Assembly (NCBI RefSeq): GCF_000716715.1
Contig: NZ_JNYJ01000005.1
Coordinates: 124,001-188,000 of the forward strand
Direction: 5' to 3'
DNA from: Dactylosporangium aurantiacum
Lineage (GTDB): Bacteria > Actinomycetota > Actinomycetes > Mycobacteriales > Micromonosporaceae
Length of the DNA stretch: 64,000 bases
The translations under genes and the position numbers were made by a program. Positions 53,951-61,600 of this stretch are shown here, piece after piece (the first letter of the stretch is position 1; every line of letters begins with the position of its first letter). The notes beneath the pieces are model-generated. The model was given only the letters and a program-made list of their open reading frames with translations. It made no database searches and was not told the DNA's origin.

Positions 53951-54751
53951 ATGGACCAGCGCTGGATCTCCTTCACCACCGACTACGGGCTCGACGACGG
54001 GTTCGTGGCCGCCTGCCACGGCGTCATCGCCCGCCTGGCCCCCGAGGCGCGGGTGATCGACGTGACCCACCTCGTGCCGCCCGGCGACGTCCGCCGCGGC
54101 GCGCACGTGCTCGCCCAGACGGTCCCGTCGCTGCCGCGCGGCGTCCACCTCGCCGTCGTCGACCCGGGCGTCGGCACGCAACGCCGGCCGATCGCGATCG
54201 AGGCGGCCGACGGCGGGTTCCTCGTCGGCCCCGACAACGGCCTGCTGGTCCCGGCGGCCGAGGCCCTCGGCGGGATCCGTCGGGCCGTACACCTCACCGA
54301 CCGTGCCTGGTTCGCCCCGGTCGTCTCGCGCACCTTCCACGGCCGGGACATCTTCGCGCCGGTCGCCGCGCGCCTCGCCCTGGGTGCCGACCTGGCCTCC
54401 GCCGGGAGCGCGGTCGCGGATCCGGTACGACTGCCGCCGCCGCACCTGCGCCGGCTGCCCGACGGCGTGACGGCCGAGGTGCTCACCGTCGACCGCTTCG
54501 GCAACCTGCAGCTGGCCGCGCCGGCGGACACCGTGCCGGGGCCGGGCGCCGTGACCGTCGACGGCCGGGCGGCGACCGCCGGCGGCACGTTCGGCGACGC
54601 CGCCCCGGGCGGGCTCGTGGTGTTCACCGACTCGGCGGGGTACCTGGCCGTCGCGGTCAACGGTGGCAGCGCCGCGGCCCTGCTCGACACCCGCGCCGGG
54701 GACCTCGTGACCATCCGTGCCCGTCACGATGCCGGCGGTGTTCGGTACTGA
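53951..54751 (+). CDS. SAM hydroxide adenosyltransferase (DUF62, SAM hydrolase)
   Basis: A 266-residue enzyme of the fluorinase/chlorinase superfamily with FTTDYGLDDGFVAACHGVIA, VVDPGVGTQRR, VGPDNGLLVPA and a C-terminal DRFGNLQL/NGGSAAALL region. The halogenase-specific extra loop of SalL and FlA is not evident, so it most likely hydrolyses SAM to adenosine and methionine. TATCCT lies only one base before the ATG, so either transcription starts elsewhere or the true start is further inside. Confidence 0.9.
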   Translation: MDQRWISFTTDYGLDDGFVAACHGVIARLAPEARVIDVTHLVPPGDVRRGAHVLAQTVPSLPRGVHLAVVDPGVGTQRRPIAIEAADGGFLVGPDNGLLVPAAEALGGIRRAVHLTDRAWFAPVVSRTFHGRDIFAPVAARLALGADLASAGSAVADPVRLPPPHLRRLPDGVTAEVLTVDRFGNLQLAAPADTVPGPGAVTVDGRAATAGGTFGDAAPGGLVVFTDSAGYLAVAVNGGSAAALLDTRAGDLVTIRARHDAGGVRY

Positions 54752-54827
54752 CGCAGGGTGATGCCGCGGCATATGATCCAAGCCGGACGGGGATGCCCAA
54801 GCGGATCACACGTGGCGGAGAGTGGAC

Positions 54828-55670
54828 ATGTCAGGCGCCGACTGGATGAAGCCCAAGCCCGACGAGACCCACGAGCCGGTCGACCTGCAGACGGACCGGC
54901 CGCACCCCGCCCGGGTCTACGACTATCTGCTGGGTGGCAAGGACAACTTCCCCGCCGACCGGGGCGCGGCCGAGGCCGGCCTGCGCGCCAACCCCAACAG
55001 CCGCATCCCCCCGAGGGAGAACCGGGCCTTCCTGCGCCGCGCCGTGGAGTACCTCGCCGCGGAGGCCGGCATCCGGCAGTTCCTCGACATCGGCACCGGC
55101 ATCCCGACGTCACCCAACGTGCACGAGGTCGCCCAGTCGATCGCCCCCGACGCCCGCATCGTCTACGTCGACAACGACCCGATCGTCCTGGCCCACGCCC
55201 GTGCCCTGCTCACCAGCAAGCCCGAGGGCCGCACCGAGTACATCGACGCCGACCTGCGCGACGTGCGCCGCATCCTCGACTCCCCCCAGCTGCGCGACGC
55301 CATCGACTTCGACCAGCCGGTGGCGCTGCTGCTGATCGCGATCATGCACTTCGTAGGTGACGCCGACGAGCCGTACGCGGTCGTCCAGGAGCTCGTCGAC
55401 GCCCTGCCGAAGGGCAGCTACCTCGCGCTGTCGCACCTGACCGGCGACTTCGACCCGGTCGCCTGGGAGCACGTCGCCGCGATCTACGCCCGCCAGGGCG
55501 TGACGATGCAGGTCCGCTCGCACGACGACATCGCCCGGTTCTTCACCGGCCTGGAGCTCGTCGAGCCCGGCCTGCCCGTGGTCACGAAGTGGCGCCCCGA
55601 CGCGCAGGTGTCGCCCGACGTCACCGACACGCAGGTGTCCGTCTACGGGGGCGTCGCCAAGAAGGTCTGA
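54828..55670 (+). CDS. SAM-dependent methyltransferase, DUF574 (PF04672) family
   Basis: A 280-residue Rossmann methyltransferase of a family expanded in actinomycetes: HPARVYDYLLGGKDNFPADR, then the SAM motif FLDIGTGIPTSPNVHEVAQ, VYVDNDPIVLAHARALL and the LSHLTGDFDP segment. Targets unknown. ATG 54828 has a CGGAGAG site; a GTG six bases earlier is an alternative. Same strand as, and 76 bases after, the SAM hydrolase, so both may shape SAM pools. Confidence 0.9.
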   Translation: MSGADWMKPKPDETHEPVDLQTDRPHPARVYDYLLGGKDNFPADRGAAEAGLRANPNSRIPPRENRAFLRRAVEYLAAEAGIRQFLDIGTGIPTSPNVHEVAQSIAPDARIVYVDNDPIVLAHARALLTSKPEGRTEYIDADLRDVRRILDSPQLRDAIDFDQPVALLLIAIMHFVGDADEPYAVVQELVDALPKGSYLALSHLTGDFDPVAWEHVAAIYARQGVTMQVRSHDDIARFFTGLELVEPGLPVVTKWRPDAQVSPDVTDTQVSVYGGVAKKV

Positions 55671-55714
55671 CCCTTCGCAGGCATGACCCGGCCCCCGCCG
55701 GGCAGTGCCGTGCG

Positions 55715-56911
55715 GTGCTGCCCAAGGCCCCGGCGATGGCGATGGTGCTGCTGCTCGTGACGGCGCTGCTCGTCCCGGTGACATGGCCCCGACCCGAGCA
55801 GACGGTGTGCACGACCGACCTGGTGCAGGCCAGGGCCGTCGCCGGGCTGGCCAACTTCTCGGCGTGGCTGCGCCGCAACAACGCCACCGGCTTCATCGGC
55901 GAGATCGGCTGGCCCGCCGACCGCGACGCGCACCGCTGGACCGGGGTCGCCGAGGCCTGGTACGACGCCGCCGACGCGGTCGGCCTGCCCGTCACGGCGT
56001 GGGCCGCCGGCACCTGGCCCGCGAACTACCCGATGGCCGTCTACCGCCCCGTCGCGCACGGCATGGACGTCGACGTCGCCGGCCCGCAGGCCAAGGTCGT
56101 CGAGCGCCACGGCAGCGCCGCCGGCTACCTGCGCGGCGTCAACCTGGCCGCGGGCTCCTTCGCCACCTCCGAGGTCAACGGCGGTTTCGGCAGCGCCAAC
56201 CCCGGCCGGTACGGCCACGACTACACGTACGAGACCCCGCAGAGCTACGAGTTCCTCGCCGGTCGCGGCGTCAGGCTGGTCCGCCTCGCGGTCAACTGGG
56301 AACGCCTCCAACCGGTCCCGTTCGGCCCCCTGTCCTCCGCCGAGGTCACCCGCGTCCGCGCCGCCCTCGACCACGCCGGCGCCGCCGGCCTGCTCGTCGT
56401 GCTGGACCTGCACGGGTACGGCGACTTCGCCCTCGGCGGCGGCCAGCACCGGCAGACCCTGCTGCGCCTCGGCTCGCCCGGCCTGCCCACCACCGCCCTC
56501 GCCGACTTCTGGCGCCGCATGGCCCCCGCCGCCGACAGCCCCGCCGTCATCGGCCTGGGCCTGCTCAACGAACCGACCCGCCTCGCCGCCGACGGCCGCG
56601 CCGGCGCCCGGCTGTGGGAACGCGCCGCCCAGCAGTCCGTCGACGCGATCCGCGCCACCGGCGACCGGCGCGCCCTGCTGGTCAGCGGCTACGTCCCGAT
56701 GGGCCCGCCGTCGTGGGGACTGATGCACCCTCGAGCCTGGGTCCAAGACCCGCTGCACCGCGTCGCGTACGAGTCCCACGCCTATTTCGACCACGACGGC
56801 AGCGGCCACTACTGGCGCACGTACGACGACGAGCTCCGCGACGTCACCTGGCCCCGCCCGGCGCTCTGCCAGCAGCTCACACCGATGAACCGCCAGGTCC
56901 TGCAGTGGTGA
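55715..56911 (+). CDS. Secreted GH5-like cellulase with apparently permuted barrel order
   Basis: A 398-residue protein with a hydrophobic signal (MAMVLLLVTALLVPV). After it comes GFIGEIGWP (Glu63) and LPVTAWAAGTW, which look like GH5 strands 7-8. Only then follow strand 1 (YLRGVNLAAGSF), strand 2 (VRLVRLAVNWERLQP), strand 3 (LLVVLDLHGYGDF), strand 4 with the acid/base NEP (LLNEPT, Glu286), strand 5 and strand 6 (AYESHAYFDHDGSG). No second nucleophile motif follows. I read this as a circular permutation; a two-domain alternative is possible. Start uncertain (GTG 55715 or ATG 55736). Confidence 0.8.
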   Translation: MLPKAPAMAMVLLLVTALLVPVTWPRPEQTVCTTDLVQARAVAGLANFSAWLRRNNATGFIGEIGWPADRDAHRWTGVAEAWYDAADAVGLPVTAWAAGTWPANYPMAVYRPVAHGMDVDVAGPQAKVVERHGSAAGYLRGVNLAAGSFATSEVNGGFGSANPGRYGHDYTYETPQSYEFLAGRGVRLVRLAVNWERLQPVPFGPLSSAEVTRVRAALDHAGAAGLLVVLDLHGYGDFALGGGQHRQTLLRLGSPGLPTTALADFWRRMAPAADSPAVIGLGLLNEPTRLAADGRAGARLWERAAQQSVDAIRATGDRRALLVSGYVPMGPPSWGLMHPRAWVQDPLHRVAYESHAYFDHDGSGHYWRTYDDELRDVTWPRPALCQQLTPMNRQVLQW

Positions 56912-56989
56912 CGCGCCCATCCCCACCACGGGCGTTTCCCGCCGTCCGTGGTCCAGCGGCGGCGGGCCCGACGTGCTGCAATGATGGCC

Positions 56990-57673
56990 ATGCTCGACGT
57001 GCGCACCGCACTGCCCACCGACCTGCCCGCCGCCGTCGAGGTCTGGCAGGCGGCGAACACCGCGCGTGGCCTGCCGCCGAGCCCTGACCGCCTGGCCCGC
57101 ATCCGCGAGAAGCTGACCGCTCCCGACGCCACGGTCCTCGTGGCCACGCTGCCCGGGACGCCCACACCCGCATCGGCCGCGCTTCCTTCTCCGCCGGACA
57201 TACCCGCGGCTGGACGCGTGCCCGCGGCTGGGCCCGCACCTGCTCCGCTGCATGCACCCGCGCTCGCACCTGCGGCCAAACCCGCGCCGGCGCCGACGGC
57301 CGGACCCGCACCCGGACCGAGCCCGGCGGCCGGACCCGGCTCGGCGGCCGATCACACCCGGGTGGTCGGCATGGCACTGGTCGAGCCGGGCCGCGCCGAC
57401 GACGGCGCCGGTGCGCCGGTCCCCGGCCACGGTCACGTGTCGATGGTGTTCGTCCACCCCTCCCACTGGTCGAACGGCTACGGCCGCCACCTGCTCCGAG
57501 CGGTCGACGCCCTCGGCTACACCCGCACGACGCTGTGGACCCGCCGCTCCAACGACCGCGCCCAACGCCTCTACGCCGCCGCCGGGTACACCCCGACCGG
57601 CCGCACCGCCCACCTCACCGACGGCGATGCGATCATCCAGCTCGAACGGCTCACCGACCCGTCCCCCGCCTGA
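56990..57673 (+). CDS. GNAT-family N-acetyltransferase with Pro/Ala-rich insert
   Basis: A 227-residue protein. N-terminal GNAT half (VRTALPTDLPAAVEVWQAAN to about residue 54), then about 68 residues of Pro/Ala/Gly repeats (PAPAPTAGPAPGPSPAAGPG), then the second half with VSMVFVHPSHWSNGYGRHLL (acetyl-CoA loop) and RRSNDRAQRLYAAAGYTPTG. The insert falls inside the fold, in the loop after the second strand. ATG 56990 is seven bases after a TGCAAT hexamer; ATGs at 56981 and 56984 are in frame. Confidence 0.82.
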   Translation: MLDVRTALPTDLPAAVEVWQAANTARGLPPSPDRLARIREKLTAPDATVLVATLPGTPTPASAALPSPPDIPAAGRVPAAGPAPAPLHAPALAPAAKPAPAPTAGPAPGPSPAAGPGSAADHTRVVGMALVEPGRADDGAGAPVPGHGHVSMVFVHPSHWSNGYGRHLLRAVDALGYTRTTLWTRRSNDRAQRLYAAAGYTPTGRTAHLTDGDAIIQLERLTDPSPA

Positions 57674-57986
57674 CCGCCGCCGCGTCCAGCCAGCGACGCC
57701 GATCCCGTTCAGCAGCGCCGACGGCCGGCGCGCCGGACGGTCAGTTGGGCCGATCCCGGTCGACGCCGCGCCCGGCCAGCGGCGCCCAGCCCATGCAGCA
57801 GCGCCAACGGCCAGCACCTCCGACGGCCGGCGCGCCGGACGGTCGGCGGGGCCGATCTCGGTCGACCGCCTCGCCCAGCCAGCGGCGCCGAGCCCAGTGA
57901 CCAACGCAGGACGGTCGACACGCCAAGCGCGCCAGCGGCCCTGAGCGGTCAGCGGCGCCGCGTACGGTCAGCGGCGCCGCGTACGG
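57674..57986. other. 313-base repeat-rich gap between convergent genes
   Basis: It contains a 102-bp-spaced direct repeat (57720-57764 and 57822-57866) and the first copies of a 19-bp array (57943-58018). No credible gene; the open frames on both strands only reflect composition. No obvious terminator. Confidence 0.75.
57720..57866. repeat. Direct repeat, 45-bp copies 102 bp apart
   Basis: The copies at 57720-57764 and 57822-57866 share GACGGCCGGCGCGCCGGACG exactly and end alike in GGTCGAC. Partly matching CAGCCAGCG...GCC traces before and after suggest about three copies of a larger decayed unit. Confidence 0.8.
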
Positions 57987-58018
57987 TCAACGGCGCCGCG
58001 TACGGTCAACGGCGCCCT
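57943..58018. repeat. 19-bp tandem array, four copies
   Basis: Units at 57943, 57962, 57981 and 58000, consensus GTACGGTCARCGGCGCCGC. The array runs into the 3' end of the globin gene and supplies its last codons and stop. Confidence 0.92.
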
Positions 58019-58475
58019 CCCAGGTCCAGCGCGGCATGCGGACGTCGGCGGGGACCTGGGAGCCCGGCGGCGAGTACTGCATGACGTCCGCCGCCGCCCA
58101 GGTCATGTAATCGCGCAGCGCGGCCCGGAACGCGGGGTCGGCGGGCAGTCCCGCGTCGTCGCAGGCGAGCACGAAGCACCGCACGAACCGCTCGCCGAGG
58201 TCGTCGTCGGCGCCCTGCCGGGCGTGCAGGTCGAGCATGCCGAAGTGGGTGCCGGCCGCCTGCGAGTACGCGGGCGGCCCGCCGAACACCTCGGCCAGGT
58301 ACCACCCGAGCCGCTCGACGTGCTGGGGATGCTGCCCCGGATGTGAGAACGGATGGTTGAGCACCGGATCGGCGAGGCACCGCTCGTGCAGCGCGGCCGC
58401 CAGCGCCTGGAAGGCCGGTGCGCCACCGGCGTACTCGAACAGCGACACCCGTTCCGCACCTGCGGGCTCGGCCAC
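57987..58475 (-). CDS. Truncated haemoglobin-like protein
   Basis: A 162-residue globin-like protein: SLFEYAGGAPAFQALAAALH opening with the early Phe-Tyr/Tyr region, CLADPVLNHPFSHPGQHPQH, and the distal helix WYLAEVFGGPPAYSQAAGTH. It resembles group II (YjbI-type) truncated globins, which bind O2 or NO. Start GTG 58475 has a GGAGGAGGG site; an upstream in-frame ATG would add 44 residues partly made of a tandem repeat. The last residues (AVDRTRRR) are encoded by the 19-bp array. Confidence 0.8.
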   Translation of the reverse strand: MAEPAGAERVSLFEYAGGAPAFQALAAALHERCLADPVLNHPFSHPGQHPQHVERLGWYLAEVFGGPPAYSQAAGTHFGMLDLHARQGADDDLGERFVRCFVLACDDAGLPADPAFRAALRDYMTWAAADVMQYSPPGSQVPADVRMPRWTWEGAVDRTRRR

Positions 58476-58553
58476 TGTGCCGCCCTCCTCCCGTGATCGT
58501 CGTCCGGCTCCGTCGGGCGTCGCGCGAAGCGCGAGGCGGAGCCCTTTGCAGTT

Positions 58554-58621
58554 CGCCGGCGGCCCGTCCTCACGGGCGCCGTCCTTTCGCCGGCGGCCCG
58601 TCCTCACGGGCGCCGTCCTTC
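58554..58621. repeat. 34-bp tandem duplication downstream of lhr
   Basis: Copies at 58554-58587 and 58588-58621 are identical except for the last base. Each contains a 6-bp hairpin GCCCGT-CCTC-ACGGGC. The second copy ends within the lhr stop codon, so duplication placed two hairpins directly after the helicase gene. Confidence 0.9.
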
Positions 58622-61600
58622 AGCTGCGCAGGCGCAGGCCTTTCGGGGTGGTCCGGAAACCGGCCGCGGACAAGGCGTCGCCGAGTGGCGAGGCGTGGAT
58701 GGACTCGCCGTCGGCGCGCTCGACTGACATCGCGCCGAGCGCCCCGCCGTGGACCGCGTCGGCCAGGGCCTTCGCGGCGAGCGCGAGCAGGTCGGTGTCC
58801 TCGACGTAGGACAGCAGGGTCCGGCCGCCGCGCTCGACATAGATGACCAGGTCGCCGCCGACGGTGACGACGAGCGCGCCCGCCTTGCGGCCCGGGCGAT
58901 GGCCCGAGCGCTCGCCGTCGCCGGCGTCGACGACCCGCTCCGGCCAGGGCAGCGCCGCACCATACGGGTTGGCCGGATCGGTCGCGGCGAGCACGAGCGC
59001 GTCCCGGCCGTCGGTGCCGCCCCGGAGCCGGTCGACGGCCCCCGGCAGTGCGAACTGCGCGGCGCCCAGCCCTTCGACGAAATAGCCGCGCCGTGCGGCG
59101 CCGCGCTCCTCCATGGCGGCGAGCACCGGATACACCCCGGCGAACGCCCCCGGCAGGTCCTCGGCCATCACCGCCCCGCGCGTGACGATCCCGTGCCGGT
59201 CGAGGAGCAGCTCCGCGTTGGCCGTGGCCCGGCGGGTCGGGTCGAGGTCCCGGTCCGGCAGCAGGTGCCAGCGCCCCGCGCCGGTCGTCGGCCCGGACCG
59301 CGCCGACGCGAGGGACGCGCGCGCCGCCGCGATCCCGGCACGCCGGTATCGCGACCGGGGCGCCGGCTTGGCCCGGTGCGCGCCTCCGCCGCCGCTGAGC
59401 TTCGCCCGCAGCGGGCCGAGGGTGTCGTTGGAGACCAGCCCCGCCCACACCAGGTCCCACACGGCGTCGATGAGCTCCGCCTCGCCGACGAAGGCGGGCC
59501 GTCCACCGGGAGGTGTGCCGCTGATCGACCCGTCACCCGGGTCAAACAGGTCGACGGCGGCGGGCGGCGACACGGCGAGGATCTCGTTGACCCGCTCCGC
59601 CAGGGTGCGCAGGAACAGGGCCTGCCCGCCGGCGAGGGCGGAGAGGACCGCCGCGTGCACCGGCCCGCCCACGTCGGACGGGGGTGGCAGGAGCAGCGGG
59701 GCGGTGTCGGCGAAGGCGAGACTGATCCACCCGTCGTGCTCGCCGATGGCGCCCCCGCCGGACCAGAGCAGGTCACCGGAGGCGCACAGCTCGTCGAGAT
59801 AGGCGGGGGTGTAGTCGGCGACGCGGGCGGGCAGGATCAGCCGCTCCAGGGCGGACGCCGGCATGGCGATGCCCTGCAGCTGCTCGACGGCGGCGGCGAC
59901 CGCCTCGATGCCCCGAGCCCGGGACGAGCCGACCTGATGCCACTGCGGCAGGAACCGGGCCAGGGCGCGCGGCGGCACCGGCTCGATCTCGCGGCGCAGC
60001 GCCGCCAGGGAACGGCGGCGCAGCAGCCGCAGGATCTCCGCGTCGCACCACTCGGTGCCGGCGCCGCCGGGGGTGAACTCGCCGGACACCATCGACGGCA
60101 GCCGGCGCAGGGCCTGCTCGAGGACGAAGACGCCGAGACCGAAGCGGGCGGCGCTGGTGGCCGCGCTGAACGGGGCGTGGGTGCGCCCATACCGGGTGAC
60201 GAGGTCGCCGAGCGGGTCCGCGACCGGCTCCAGGTATGCGGTGGGCAGGCCCACGGGCAGCGCCACGCCGAGGGCGTCGCGGTAGCGGGCGGCGTCCTCG
60301 ACCGCGATCCAGCGCGCCTCGCCGGCCACGCGGACCTGGATGGCGCGGCGCTGGGCGGCGAGCTCGGCGGCCCACGCGGGGTCGGCGCCGCGGGCGGTGA
60401 GCTCGGCGTCGGACAGGTCGCCCAGGACGCGCAGCATCTCGGCGACGTCCTCGGCGTCGCGCGGGGTGCGCTGGTCACCGAGCCACTGCAGGGTCCGCTC
60501 GGTCTCGGTGACGACCTCGGGGTCGAGCAGCTCCCGCAGCTCGACCCGGCCGAGCAGCTCGGCCAGCAGCGTCGGGTCGAGGGCGAGGGCGGCGGCCCGG
60601 CGCTCGGCGAGCGGCGAATCGCCCTCATACAGGAACGCGCCGACATAGCCGAACAGCAGCGACCGCGCGAACGGTGACGGCCGTGGCGTCTCGACCTCGA
60701 CGAGGCGCAGCTTGCGGCCGGCGATGTCGCGCATGACCCCGACGAGCCCCGCGACGTCGAACACGTCCTGCAGGCACTCGCGGGCGGCCTCGAGCGTGAT
60801 CGGGAAGTCGGCGTAGTCCCGGGCGACGTCGAGCAGCTGGGCGGAGCGCTGCCGCTGCTGCCACAGCGGCTGGCGGCGGCGCGGGTCGCGGCGCGGCAGG
60901 AGCAGCGCGCGGGCGGCGCACTCGCGGAACCGCGCGGCGAACATCGCCGACGTGCCGACGGTCTCCTCGACGATGCCGGCGATCTCGTCGGGGTCGAACG
61001 CGACGAGGTCGGCGCCCGGCGGGTCGTCGGCGACGTCGGGCAGGCGGACCACGATGCCGTCGTCGCTGGGCATGACCTGGGCGTCGACGCCATACCGCTC
61101 GTTGAGCCGGCGGGCGATCGCGAGCGCCCACGGCGCGTTGACGCGGGCGCCGAGGACACAGTGGACGGTCATCCGCCAGTCGCCGAGCTCGTCGCGGAAC
61201 CGCTCGACCAGCACGGTGCGGTCGTCGGGGAGGTGGCGGGTCGCCTCGCGCTGCTCGCGCAGATAGGCCAGCAGGTTGTCGGCGGCCCACTCGTCGAGCC
61301 CGCCGCCGCGCAGCTGCGCGTGGGCGGCCTCGTCGCCGGCCTTCACGAAACCGCGCAGCCGGGCGCCGATGGCGCGGCCCAGCTCGACCGGCCGGCCGGG
61401 GGAGTCGCCCTTCCAGAACGGCATCTTCGCGGCGGCGCCCGGGGCGGGGGAGACCAGCACCCGGTCGGGGGTGATGTCCTCGATGCGCCACGAGGTCGAG
61501 CCGAGCAGGAAGACGTCGCCGACGCGTGACTCGTAGACCATCTCCTCGTCGAGCTCGCCGACGCGGGCGGCCTTCTCGGCGCCGGCCAGGAACACGCCGA

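Noticed and set aside
53951..54751. Fluorinase or chlorinase assignment for the DUF62 gene
   Set aside because: The halogenase-type insertion loop is not evident and no organohalogen pathway genes are nearby; the common SAM hydrolase role is more likely.
56948..56989. Longer start for the Pro/Ala-insert GNAT
   Set aside because: The extra Arg-rich residues lie upstream of the TGCAAT hexamer and precede the conserved GNAT opening.
58476..58607. 44-residue N-terminal extension of the globin
   Set aside because: It reads through the 34-bp tandem repeat and is not globin-like; a strong GGAGGAGGG site precedes GTG 58475.
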